A stretch of DNA of 64,000 bases from Sphingorhabdus_B arenilitoris. Lineage in GTDB: Bacteria > Pseudomonadota > Alphaproteobacteria > Sphingomonadales > Sphingomonadaceae. A program made the translations under genes and the position numbers. How positions within the stretch are numbered: position 1 is the first letter of the stretch; each line of letters starts with the position of its first letter. The notes beneath the pieces were generated by a model. The model did not search any database, was not told where the DNA came from, and saw only the letters and a program-made list of their open reading frames with translations. Shown piece by piece: positions 9,018-16,296 of this stretch. Location of the stretch: NCBI RefSeq assembly GCF_042651485.1, contig NZ_JBHSDH010000013.1, positions 806,001-870,000 on the forward strand, in the 5' to 3' direction.

Positions 9018-9052
9018 AATGCCCCTGGAACATGGTAGTTCCAAAGGGCATT
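9018..9052 (-). promoter_or_regulatory. hairpin enclosing the Shine-Dalgarno of the 304-aa gene
   Basis: On the minus strand the arms are AATGCCC (from 9046-9052) and GGGCATT (from 9018-9024), with an inner stem GGAAC/GTTCC (9038-9042 with 9027-9031). The 3' arm contains the AGGGG ribosome-binding site, and the hairpin ends five bases before the ATG at 9013. The structure is seen; a regulatory role is inferred. Confidence 0.5.
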
Positions 9053-9097
9053 AGCTGTAAAATCTTGTTATAGGGTAAATGCCCACATTTTTGGGTA

Positions 9098-9113
9098 TAG
9101 GGTCCAGACCCTA
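9098..9113 (-). terminator. short hairpin behind bfr
   Basis: Perfect inverted repeat TAGGGT / ACCCTA with a 4-base loop, about 25 bases after the bfr stop. A second weak stem lies just beyond it. No T run follows, so it could equally be a processing or stability element. Confidence 0.35.
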
Positions 9114-9138
9114 ACCAATCTTATCGGCCAAACAGACT

Positions 9139-9621
9139 TTAGTCTTCTTCGGGTGGGGCACACTGCAATTGAATATAGTTTTGCAGCCCCATTTTCTCGA
9201 TCAACTCAATTTGCGTCTCCAGCATATCAACATGATCTTCTTCGCTTTTCAGGATATATGCGAACAGATCGCGGCTGACATAGTCACGGACTTTTTCGCA
9301 ATGTTCCATTGCATCTTGCAAGGGCGGGAGCGCTTCCAACTCAAGTTCCAGATCGCATTTCAGCAATTCCTCAACATTCTCGCCGATGCGCAAGGTGCCC
9401 AGCGCCTGAAAATTCGGCAACCCGTTCAGGAACAAGATACGTTCCGCCAGCTTATCGGCATGCTTCATCTCATCGATAGATTCGCCATATTCAAATTTGG
9501 CGAGCTTGCTCATGCCCCAACTGTCCAACATCCGGTAATGCAGGAAATATTGATTGATCGCGGTCAATTCATTTTTGAGCACGATGTTGAGATATTCGAT
9601 GACTTTTTTGTCGCCCTTCAT
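9139..9621 (-). CDS. bfr: bacterioferritin
   Basis: Iron-storage protein (160 aa) that forms a 24-subunit shell with haem between subunit pairs. All ferroxidase ligands sit at the same residue numbers as in E. coli Bfr: Glu18, Glu51, His54, Glu94, Glu127 and His130. The haem ligand Met52 is also kept, so this is a true haem bacterioferritin and not a Dps or plain ferritin. AAGGG lies about 10 bases ahead of the ATG. Upstream on the same strand is bfd (stop at 9733), 111 bases away, giving a bfd-bfr iron storage and release pair. Confidence 0.96.
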   Translation of the reverse strand: MKGDKKVIEYLNIVLKNELTAINQYFLHYRMLDSWGMSKLAKFEYGESIDEMKHADKLAERILFLNGLPNFQALGTLRIGENVEELLKCDLELELEALPPLQDAMEHCEKVRDYVSRDLFAYILKSEEDHVDMLETQIELIEKMGLQNYIQLQCAPPEED

Positions 9622-9636
9622 GGCTTAATGCCCTTT

Positions 9637-9670
9637 CTGTTAGCTTATTTTTTCGAGCATAAGCTAACAG
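9637..9670 (-). promoter_or_regulatory. perfect 12-bp inverted repeat ahead of bfr
   Basis: CTGTTAGCTTAT (9637-9648) and ATAAGCTAACAG (9659-9670) are perfect complements around a 10-base loop. The repeat lies between bfd and bfr and ends directly against the bfr Shine-Dalgarno (AAGGG). It could be a protein operator, an mRNA leader hairpin controlling bfr translation, or a processing site. Confidence 0.5.
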
Positions 9671-9732
9671 GCATACGCCCATGGTGTAAAGGCAAAAAAT
9701 GGCAGTTTTCTGGGCTTTTTCAGCTATTGAGA

Positions 9733-9906
9733 CTAGCAAGCAATAGCGGGTTCGCTGCTGATAATGCGTTTCGCCAGCGGCAGACATTGACCGCACTGAA
9801 ATTTGCAGCCCAATTTGCGATAGGCCTTCGCCGGGCTGCGCGCGCCAGAGCGCACAGCTTCACGAACTTCGCCTTCTTTCAGGGCATTACAATGGCAAAT
9901 GATCAC
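9733..9906 (-). CDS. bfd: bacterioferritin-associated ferredoxin
   Basis: 57-aa [2Fe-2S] protein that donates electrons to the bacterioferritin haem to release stored iron. It begins with GTG (9904-9906), behind AGGAG about 10 bases upstream. Translated start: MIICHCNALKEGEVREAV; end: CKFQCGQCLPLAKRIISSEP. The four cluster cysteines fit the Bfd pattern CxC...CxxC (Cys4, Cys6, Cys38, Cys41). It sits upstream of bfr in the same direction, the usual arrangement. Two tandem operator-like repeats lie immediately ahead. The gene is easily missed because of its size and GTG start. Confidence 0.92.
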   Translation of the reverse strand: MIICHCNALKEGEVREAVRSGARSPAKAYRKLGCKFQCGQCLPLAKRIISSEPAIAC

Positions 9907-9922
9907 AGCGACTCAAACTCCT

Positions 9923-9966
9923 ATTGCGATGCACTCTCAATAGCGAAATTGAGAGTAGCTCGCAAT
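9923..9966. promoter_or_regulatory. two tandem Fur-like operators ahead of bfd
   Basis: Two 19-base inverted repeats of the same design: ATTGCGA-TGCAC-TCTCAAT (9923-9941) and ATTGAGA-GTAGC-TCGCAAT (9948-9966), with centres 25 bases apart. They fill the space between the bfd ribosome-binding site and the CBS gene end. The 7-5-7 form resembles Fur-type sites described in Alphaproteobacteria, and a fur gene is in this window at 61357. Structure seen; binding by Fur is inferred. Confidence 0.6.
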
Positions 9967-9983
9967 AGCAATTTTGCCTTAAT

Positions 9984-10499
9984 CTATCTTGTTAGCAGCA
10001 ATGCAAAGATGCCGGTCAACGCAATCAACACAAAAACCGCAAGGCCAATAAAAATGGACGGGTTAATGTCAAAGGTTGCGCGCGCCTGTTCTTTTACCCG
10101 GTTGAGCAATTCGGGCCAAGTATAGCTGACAAAATCGCCCTGGCTCATAATCCCGATCAAGGTTCCGTCATCATCGACCACGGGCAAATGGCGAAAACGG
10201 TCATTTGACATTTGGCGCAGCCAGTCGAGCAAATCATCATCGCCCCGTGCGAGCCGCAAATCCGATGTCATTATAGCACTCAGCGCGGTTTTTTTGGGAT
10301 CCAGCCCCTTGTTGATGAGCCGCCGCATAAAGTCCCGCTCGGTTACGATACCAAGCGGCTTATTATCCGGCGATACAACAACCGCAGCGCCATAATTTTT
10401 TTCGCTCATCGCTTGAACGGCGGTAAACACATCTTGTTCGGGGCTGAAAGTTAATACGGTACCTTTACGATTAAATTCTGGACGATCCTTTATCTGCAT
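9984..10499 (-). CDS. CBS-domain protein with C-terminal membrane anchor
   Basis: 171 aa. Two CBS motifs form one Bateman module: FSPEQDVFTAVQAMSEKNYGA / GIVTERDFMRRLI (about 18-63), and DLLDWLRQMSNDRFRHLPVV / GIMSQGDFV (about 88-125). A single hydrophobic helix (FIGLAVFVLIALTGIFALLL, about 149-168) closes the protein. Such modules usually bind adenine nucleotides and signal energy state. The tail anchor puts the CBS pair on the cytoplasmic face of the membrane. The partner is unknown. It lies upstream of bfd on the same strand, separated by the operator region. Confidence 0.85.
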   Translation of the reverse strand: MQIKDRPEFNRKGTVLTFSPEQDVFTAVQAMSEKNYGAAVVVSPDNKPLGIVTERDFMRRLINKGLDPKKTALSAIMTSDLRLARGDDDLLDWLRQMSNDRFRHLPVVDDDGTLIGIMSQGDFVSYTWPELLNRVKEQARATFDINPSIFIGLAVFVLIALTGIFALLLTR

Positions 10500-10615
10500 A
10501 GTTTGAGACTCCGTGGGAGTAATATCCCGCGCCGTTAATCTACGCCAAAATCGCCTATCGACAAGCCCAATCGGAAATGGTTCCTAAGGGTATAGCAATG
10601 TCTCTTATCCTGACC

Positions 10616-12553
10616 CTAGGTTGAGTGATAAAAATCATAGACTGTTTGCGCCACCGCCGCACTGACTCCCGGTGCGCGCATAATGTCCTCTAAACTCGCA
10701 TCCCGCACCGCTCGCGCAGTCCCAAAATGCAACAGCAACGCTTTTTTGCGAGCGGGTCCGATACCCGGAACTTCATCTAAAGGGCTGGACGCAATAGCCT
10801 TACTGCGTTTTTTACGGTGAGCGCCGATTGCGAAGCGGTGCACCTCATCACGCAGCCGTTGCAGATAAAACATCACCGGCGCGTTCACCGCCAAGGTAAA
10901 TTCCCGGCCATCAGGGAAATGGAATGTCTCTCGCCCGGCATTGCGATCTGGTCCCTTACTAATCCCGATAAACGCCACATCATCGATATCGAGGTCGTCG
11001 AGTACCGACTTCACCGCACTAACTTGCCCCTTGCCCCCGTCAATCAGCAACAGGTCCGGCCATGCGCCGGCTTCGCGGTCGGGGTCCTCCTCCAATGCAC
11101 GGCCAAAACGGCGGCGCATTACTTCGCGCATCATGGCGAAATCATCACCGGGGACTGAGTCTTTATCCTTGATATTCCATTTGCGATATTGCCCTTTTAC
11201 AAATCCTTCCGGTCCGGCGACGATCATCGCGCCGAGCGCATTGCTGCCTTGAATATGGCTATTATCGTAAACTTCTATCCGTCCCGGCGGTTTGGGCAAT
11301 TCGAACAGCTCCGCCACTTCTTGCAGCAACTTGTTCTGCGTCGCCGATTCCGCTTGCCGCCGGTCGAGTGCCTCGACGGCATTGCGCACGGCTTGCTTGA
11401 TGAGCTTCGCCCTATCCCCGCGCTGTGGCACCACAATTGCTACCCTATGCCCAGCCTGTTCGGTCAGCGCATCGGACAGCAGCGCCTCTTCGGCTGGCGC
11501 GCGGTCGGTCAATATCGTTTTGGGCGGCGGGACATCTTCATAAAATTGCATCAGGAAGCTAGCGAGCACCTGATCCTCTGGCACGTCAGTGGTATGCACC
11601 GGAAAAAAGCTGCGATGCCCCCAATTCTGGCCGCCGCGAATAAAAAAGGCTTGGATACACATTGCGCCATTTTTTGCCGCCAGAGCGAATATATCGGCAT
11701 CACCGACGCCCTCGGCATTGATAGCTTGCGACCCTTGGATGAAAGTCAGCGCCTTCAGCCGATCACGCAGCGTTGCCGCCGTTTCGAAATCTAACGCTTC
11801 TGCCGCCGCCTCCATTTGAGCGGCCAATTTGCCCTGCACTGCGGTGGATTTACCCGATAGAAATGCAGTCGCGTCCTTGACCAATCCTTCATAATCGGTC
11901 TTGCTAATCCGGTCGACGCAGGGCGCTGAGCAGCGCTTAATCTGATAGAGCAGGCACGGCCGATCACGATTGTTGAAAAAACTGTCGGTACAATTGCGCA
12001 GCAGGAATAGTTTTTGCAGCGCATTGATGGTCTGGTTCACGCTGCCCGCGCTGGCAAAGGGGCCGTAATATTGCCCCTTATGCCGCCGCGCGCCGCGATG
12101 TTTCTGAATACGGGGAAAATCATGGTCCGCGCGCAGCAGGATGAAGGGAAAGCTTTTGTCGTCGCGCAGCAGGACATTATAGGGCGGGCGGTATCGCTTA
12201 ATCAGCTGCGCCTCCAGCAACAAAGCCTCCGCCTCGCTGCCCGTGGTGACGATCGTCATGCTGCGCGTTTGCGCCACCATGCGGCGCAGGCGGTTGGGCA
12301 ATCGGTCAACCTGCGTATAATTGCTCACGCGGTTTTTAAGTGCCCTTGCCTTACCGACATAGAGAACATCGCCTCGGGCATCGTGCATCCGGTATACGCC
12401 AGGCCGCGTCGGTAAAGTCTGCCAAACATTGCGGATTGCAGCGACCCCGGCATCCAGATCAGGCACCCCTGCCCCGCGCACCGCATAAGTCGCCGCCTCT
12501 TCGTTAAAACGCGACGCGGCGTTGGGTGTGTCTGGACGATCGGCTTTGGACAT
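10616..12553 (-). CDS. uvrC: UvrABC excinuclease subunit C
   Basis: Nucleotide-excision repair nuclease, 645 aa. Domains in order: GIY-YIG nuclease (RPGVYRMHDARGDVLYVGKA, about 50-80) for the 3' incision; a Cys-containing block CLLYQIKRCSAPC; UVR motif (AAEALDFETAATLRDRLKAL, about 250); RNase H-like domain (EVYDNSHIQGSNALGAMIV and LLLIDGGKGQV) for the 5' incision; and C-terminal helix-hairpin-helix repeats (LDEVPGIGPARKKALLLHFGT). An N-terminal extension of about 45 residues precedes the nuclease. Complete. Confidence 0.96.
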   Translation of the reverse strand: MSKADRPDTPNAASRFNEEAATYAVRGAGVPDLDAGVAAIRNVWQTLPTRPGVYRMHDARGDVLYVGKARALKNRVSNYTQVDRLPNRLRRMVAQTRSMTIVTTGSEAEALLLEAQLIKRYRPPYNVLLRDDKSFPFILLRADHDFPRIQKHRGARRHKGQYYGPFASAGSVNQTINALQKLFLLRNCTDSFFNNRDRPCLLYQIKRCSAPCVDRISKTDYEGLVKDATAFLSGKSTAVQGKLAAQMEAAAEALDFETAATLRDRLKALTFIQGSQAINAEGVGDADIFALAAKNGAMCIQAFFIRGGQNWGHRSFFPVHTTDVPEDQVLASFLMQFYEDVPPPKTILTDRAPAEEALLSDALTEQAGHRVAIVVPQRGDRAKLIKQAVRNAVEALDRRQAESATQNKLLQEVAELFELPKPPGRIEVYDNSHIQGSNALGAMIVAGPEGFVKGQYRKWNIKDKDSVPGDDFAMMREVMRRRFGRALEEDPDREAGAWPDLLLIDGGKGQVSAVKSVLDDLDIDDVAFIGISKGPDRNAGRETFHFPDGREFTLAVNAPVMFYLQRLRDEVHRFAIGAHRKKRSKAIASSPLDEVPGIGPARKKALLLHFGTARAVRDASLEDIMRAPGVSAAVAQTVYDFYHST

Positions 12554-12604
12554 AGTCCTGATCTAGGCAATCACCGTTGAGTAGACAATGGCCCAATTTG
12601 GTTG

Positions 12605-13348
12605 TTACGGAACAAGCCTATATCTCACCGTAACACTAACACTGCGCTGCACGTCTCCGGCCTCGACAGGGGTCTCCGCGGCGAAGCCCGGACGACCGCC
12701 GGCCGTGATTACATTTGAAAGCGGTATATCGACGCGAAAACCGCTGCTTTCATCAATGGCAATAATATCTGCGCGCTTGTGCCCTGTCGACACGGCATAG
12801 AATTGCGACAGCTTCATTGCCTGCTCCATAGCATCTTTGCGAGCCTCCTGTACCAGGTCACTATCGTCATTAATCGTGAATGTTGGACCATTAATCCGAT
12901 CGGCTCCTGCCGTAACCAGCGCGTCAATAACGCCGCCACTGTCCTGAATATCGGTAAGTCGAATCGAAATATCGTTCCGCGCTTCATATCCCGTCGGCAC
13001 TCTTGGCTGTCCCGTACCCGAATTATAGGAAAATTGCTGGGTCAGCATCACTCTGGATGTCTGCACAAAACGGCGCTCAACACCAATTTTTTTGAGAGCA
13101 TCAAACAACGCATTCATTTTTTTCGCATTCGCTGCAATGGCTTCGCGTGCGGTTGGCTCTATTGCGCTAACGCCAGAGGATAATATAGCGCGGTCTGGCT
13201 GTGCCTGCGCCGTGCCGGTTATGGAGAGCGTCAGGACCCGATAATCGCCACCATCGCTGAGGCTCAGATCACTTTGCGCAAACGCATTTGGCGCAAACGC
13301 TGCAAAGGAAAATATAGATAAGGCAAAGCTGGATTTAAGAAATGGCAT
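12605..13348 (-). CDS. SIMPL-domain (DUF541) periplasmic protein
   Basis: 247 aa with a cleavable signal peptide (hydrophobic core to about residue 25, ending AFA-Q). The body is a SIMPL/DUF541 domain: LSITGTAQAQPDRAILSSGV, AIAANAKKMNALFDALKKIGV and the C-terminal VSVTVRYRL strand. Members are periplasmic or outer-membrane associated, with no settled biochemical role. ATG 13348 is preferred to an adjoining TTG. Its Shine-Dalgarno AGGAG is part of the stem of the atp-operon terminator upstream. Confidence 0.85.
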   Translation of the reverse strand: MPFLKSSFALSIFSFAAFAPNAFAQSDLSLSDGGDYRVLTLSITGTAQAQPDRAILSSGVSAIEPTAREAIAANAKKMNALFDALKKIGVERRFVQTSRVMLTQQFSYNSGTGQPRVPTGYEARNDISIRLTDIQDSGGVIDALVTAGADRINGPTFTINDDSDLVQEARKDAMEQAMKLSQFYAVSTGHKRADIIAIDESSGFRVDIPLSNVITAGGRPGFAAETPVEAGDVQRSVSVTVRYRLVP

Positions 13349-13349
13349 C

Positions 13350-13378
13350 AAAAAAGGCTCCTATGAAGGGGAGCCTTT
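13350..13378 (-). terminator. intrinsic terminator of the F0 operon
   Basis: On the minus strand AAAGGCTCC (13378-13370) pairs with GGAGCCTTT (13361-13353) around an 8-base loop, followed by a T run to 13350. It lies after the subunit b stop at 13411. The right arm supplies AGGAG to the SIMPL gene, whose ATG follows the T run. Confidence 0.8.
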
Positions 13379-13410
13379 ATTGTTGCGACAATCTTATATG
13401 TTGCAAGTTA

Positions 13411-14031
13411 TTAGTTTAGCGCTGCAATCGCCTGATCGATCAGGGCCGCGTCAGCCTTTGCATCAGCGCTGCTTGCAATGATTTGCTCGGCGGCGGCGGC
13501 CGATACGGCGGCAGCTTTTGCACGAACACCGGCAATCGCAGCGGTTTCTGCGGCAGCGATTTTCTCTTCTGCCATTTTGGTGCGGCGCGCGATCATGGCG
13601 GCAGCATCATTTTTGGCATTGGCAATAATTTGCTTCGCTTCTTCTTCGGCGTGCAATTTCATCTGCTCGGCGTCATAGGCGGCCTGCTTCGATTTGGCGA
13701 CATATTCAGCCTTGATCGCCTCTGCCTCAGCCCGCAGCTTTGTCGCGGCGTCAAGCTGTTCCTTGATGCCATCAATTTGTTTATCAAGCGCAGCGGCAAT
13801 CATGGCGGGGACCTTGGCCCATAATGCGATGCCGATTACCACCACCATGGCCAGAGCCACGAGCATTGACGCATCGAAGCCCAGTGCCGATGGGGACACA
13901 TGAGCCTCCGTGCCGCCATGGCCAGCGGCTTCGGTTGCCGCATGATTTTCCGCCGAATGGGGATCGGTTGCAGCAGCATCGGTCGACGCCGATACCGCAA
14001 CTAGTGCTGCCATTTGGATAAAATCAGCCAT
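13411..14031 (-). CDS. atpF: F0F1 ATP synthase subunit b
   Basis: 206-aa peripheral stalk subunit. One membrane helix near residues 55-75 (SMLVALAMVVVIGIALWAKV) is followed by a long charged Ala/Lys/Glu helix. The N-terminus before the helix is about 50 residues of Ala/His-rich sequence, longer than in classic b subunits but seen in related organisms. It is the last gene of the F0 operon and overlaps subunit b' by eight bases. Alphaproteobacteria carry two divergent b genes; this one is b by order and sequence. Confidence 0.88.
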   Translation of the reverse strand: MADFIQMAALVAVSASTDAAATDPHSAENHAATEAAGHGGTEAHVSPSALGFDASMLVALAMVVVIGIALWAKVPAMIAAALDKQIDGIKEQLDAATKLRAEAEAIKAEYVAKSKQAAYDAEQMKLHAEEEAKQIIANAKNDAAAMIARRTKMAEEKIAAAETAAIAGVRAKAAAVSAAAAEQIIASSADAKADAALIDQAIAALN

Positions 14032-14518
14032 TCGCCATTACCGCCTTTACTGCTTTCGATGCCGCCGCTGGCGTAACCGATATGCCCGAAACCTTCGCCA
14101 CGATGTCCGCTGCGGCTTCGCTTGCAACATTTTCTACGCTCGCCATCGCTGCTGCCGTCGCTTTGGCCAACTCGGCCTCTGCTGCCGCCATTTTGGCAGC
14201 AATATCCGCGTCAGCAGCGGCCAGCGTTTTTTCGGTTGCTGCGGCGGCCTTTGCCTTGGCTGCATTCGCCTTGGCTTGTGCTTCGGCACGGGCAGCGTTT
14301 AATTCTTTATCTCCGCCTTCCTCCAACTGCTCGGCCTCCGCCCGCGCGGCTTCCGCAGTCGCAAGGTCGTCGGCAATTTTCTTGTTCCGTTCGTCAACGG
14401 TTGCTTCCACCTTAGGCAGCATCATTCGGGCAATGCCGAAATAAATGATACCAAATGTGATCAGCAGCCAGAAAATCTGCGACGCATAGGTTTCAAGAAG
14501 TTGAGCGATTTGAGGCAT
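14024..14518 (-). CDS. atpG: F0F1 ATP synthase subunit b'
   Basis: 164-aa second stalk subunit (b-prime), which pairs with subunit b. One N-terminal membrane helix (IFWLLITFGIIYFGIARMML, about 15-34), then the conserved LPKVxxxxxxRxxxIxxDL stretch and a long alanine-rich coiled coil. It follows atpE, after a GC-rich hairpin. The symbol atpG is used for b' in this group but for the gamma subunit elsewhere. Confidence 0.88.
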   Translation of the reverse strand: MPQIAQLLETYASQIFWLLITFGIIYFGIARMMLPKVEATVDERNKKIADDLATAEAARAEAEQLEEGGDKELNAARAEAQAKANAAKAKAAAATEKTLAAADADIAAKMAAAEAELAKATAAAMASVENVASEAAADIVAKVSGISVTPAAASKAVKAVMANG

Positions 14519-14550
14519 GATGGCTCTCTAAACTTAATATGAGAAAACAT

Positions 14551-14572
14551 GCCCCGGCAATGGAGCCGGGGC
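14551..14572 (-). terminator. GC-rich hairpin between atpE and b'
   Basis: Perfect 8-bp stem GCCCCGGC / GCCGGGGC with a 6-base loop, about 11 bases after the atpE stop. On the minus strand it is followed by ATGTTTTCTC, so it could act as a weak terminator or as a barrier that protects the atpE message and raises c-subunit supply. Confidence 0.55.
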
Positions 14573-14582
14573 CGTTTGGATA

Positions 14583-14810
14583 TTAGGCAACGAAGATCAG
14601 GATCATTGCAACAACGAAGGACAACAGACCCAAAAGTTCTGCCGCCGCAAAGCCGATGAACAAACGGCCCTGTTGACTGTCAGCTGCGGCTGGATTGCGC
14701 AATGCACCCTGAAGGAAGGAACCGAAAACGTTACCCACACCGCCGGCGGCAAGGCCTGCACCAATTGCTGCGAGACCGGCACCGATCAATTTTGCTGCTT
14801 CTGCGTCCAT
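14583..14810 (-). CDS. atpE: F0F1 ATP synthase subunit c
   Basis: 75-aa proteolipid of the rotor ring. Two membrane helices surround the polar loop RNPAAADSQQGRL (39-51). The proton-carrying carboxylate is Glu58 in GFAAAELLGL. Glycine repeats GAGLAAIGAGLAAGGVG in helix 1 fit a proton-type ring; no sodium-binding signature is visible. Lies between atpB and b'. Confidence 0.96.
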   Translation of the reverse strand: MDAEAAKLIGAGLAAIGAGLAAGGVGNVFGSFLQGALRNPAAADSQQGRLFIGFAAAELLGLLSFVVAMILIFVA

Positions 14811-14854
14811 GATAAAAACTCCTGTTAAAAATAAATGGTAATAGGTTGAAAAAC

Positions 14855-15640
14855 TTAGTGCAAATTAACCGCGTCGTTAATGTAGAGCGACGTCAATAAA
14901 GCGAAAACATAAGCCTGAATGGCACAGACCAGCAGTTCAAGCATAGTGATGCCGATCATCAGGATAAAGCTTGGCAAGGCCACAACCGGCGTCACCCAAA
15001 GCGCCTCCGCATTGAGGCCGTTGATTACGAAGCCCGCTAGCACCTTCATCAAAACGTGACCTGCCATCATTGCAACGAACAAACGCAGCGCCAAACTGAA
15101 CGGCCGGACCATGAAAGAAAAAAGCTCAATCAGCGGGATCAACCACAGCAGCCACCATGGTGTGCCATGCGGAACGAACAGTGAGAAGAAATGCAGGCCA
15201 TGCTTCCAAAAACCGACAATCAACACGATCGAAAAGCTCATCAAAGCCAATATACCGGTTATGGTGAAGTGGCTGGTGACGGTAAAGGTATGGACGCCGG
15301 GAACGATCCCAAAGGGCATCATGCCCATGAAGTTTGCAATAAGGATGAACATGAAGAGCGAAAATACGAAAGGCACATATTTTTTGCCTTCGGGGCCGAT
15401 GCTCGACGACATCATATTATTGACGAAGCCCGCGACGCCCTCAACCGCCATTTGCCAGCGGCCCGGCACGATTTGCCGTTTCATGCCGCCTGCCATGAAA
15501 ATCCAGATTACGCCCAGAACCAATAGCATGAACAGCGAGCTGTTGGTGAAGCTGATGTCGTAACCGAATAATTTGAAATCAACGAGAGGGTGAATCTCGA
15601 ATTGATACATCGGATCGATTTTGCCGCTTTCAGATGCCAC
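14855..15640 (-). CDS. atpB: F0F1 ATP synthase subunit a
   Basis: 261-aa membrane subunit that carries the proton half-channels. The essential arginine lies in LALRLFVAMMAGH (near residue 186), and the last helices contain LLVCAIQAYVFALLTSLYI. The start is GTG at 15640, supported by AGGG about 9 bases ahead and by the typical N-terminus (SGKIDPMYQFEIHPL); an internal ATG at 15610 would cut this. Second gene of the F0 operon, after atpI. Confidence 0.93.
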   Translation of the reverse strand: MASESGKIDPMYQFEIHPLVDFKLFGYDISFTNSSLFMLLVLGVIWIFMAGGMKRQIVPGRWQMAVEGVAGFVNNMMSSSIGPEGKKYVPFVFSLFMFILIANFMGMMPFGIVPGVHTFTVTSHFTITGILALMSFSIVLIVGFWKHGLHFFSLFVPHGTPWWLLWLIPLIELFSFMVRPFSLALRLFVAMMAGHVLMKVLAGFVINGLNAEALWVTPVVALPSFILMIGITMLELLVCAIQAYVFALLTSLYINDAVNLH

Positions 15641-15678
15641 TTTTCACTACCCTGTTAGATGCGCGTAAAGCGTCCGAA

Positions 15679-15999
15679 CTATTCCGGACGCTCTGCTGAA
15701 ATCTTTATGATGTTCCTGAACGCCACGATGATCCCCATAAAGAGACCGGCGAGCAGGATCCACGGGGTTGTCGCCAGCCAACGGTCTAGAAAACCGCCAA
15801 CTATCGCACCACCCGCAGGACCAGCTATCAATTCCGTCAAAACCCTATTTCCCTGCTTCATCCCCTTGGAGACGGGCTGGTTGGCTTTACCGGAACGGAC
15901 GTCTTCGGCGGCGCGGACCTTTTTCAGCTGCATGTCTAACGAATCGAGCCGAGGGTCTTTGCCGTTTTTGCCGTCCTGCGCGGGATCGTCTGAAGCCAT
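15679..15999 (-). CDS. atpI: AtpI-type ATP synthase accessory protein
   Basis: 106 aa. A charged N-terminus is followed by two membrane helices (about 50-70 and 78-98) with AGPAGGAIVGGFLDRWLATT between them, typical of the AtpI/AtpZ family. It heads the F0 operon and is thought to help c-ring assembly or Mg uptake. The F1 genes are not in this window, consistent with the split F0/F1 operons of Alphaproteobacteria. Confidence 0.88.
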   Translation of the reverse strand: MASDDPAQDGKNGKDPRLDSLDMQLKKVRAAEDVRSGKANQPVSKGMKQGNRVLTELIAGPAGGAIVGGFLDRWLATTPWILLAGLFMGIIVAFRNIIKISAERPE

Positions 16000-16296
16000 G
16001 AGAAACCGTCCTTTTTGTTACGAAAGCAGCGGCCATGAATTCGGGAAACCCCGCCTAGGCACGGGCGCTTTAGGAGAGGCTGGGTTCCAAGTCAATGGCC
16101 GCAAATTGCATTAAACGGCGAATATGTTGCGCCGCAGTAAAAATATGTTGGCGTCGAATATTAACGCTACCACCCTCCACCCGATTTGTAGAGAGCGTAA
16201 CCCCGCCATTTCTGTATGATCTCGCCAATAGCGCATGAAAAAAGCCCCTGAGCTAGATCGCTCGGGGGCTTTTTGAAATGCGAATATGCCACATGC
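16000..16296. other. non-coding stretch with atp promoter region and a terminator
   Basis: 297 bases between atpI (start 15999) and the ydbL-like gene (stop 16297). No protein is supported here. It must hold the F0 operon promoter on the minus strand and contains the terminator of the ydbH operon at 16238-16274. AT-rich segments around 16120-16165 are candidate promoter sequence, but no clear -35/-10 pair could be assigned. Confidence 0.5.
16238..16274 (-). terminator. intrinsic terminator of the ydbH-ynbE-ydbL operon
   Basis: AAAAAAGCCCC-T-GAGC (16238-16253) pairs with GCTC-G-GGGGCTTTTT (16260-16274) around a 6-base loop. A and T runs on both sides make it effective in either direction. It lies 23 bases after the ydbL-like stop. 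Confidence 0.85.

Noticed and set aside
9169..10125. 318-codon open frame on the plus strand
   Set aside because: Runs antisense through bfr, bfd and the CBS gene, all of which are firmly identified on the minus strand.
10580..10618. Terminator formed by CCTAAGGGT and ACCCTAGG near the uvrC stop
   Set aside because: Arms are imperfect, far apart and lack a T run; overlaps the end of uvrC.
11189..11794. 201-codon open frame on the plus strand
   Set aside because: Antisense to uvrC; composition reflects the complementary strand.
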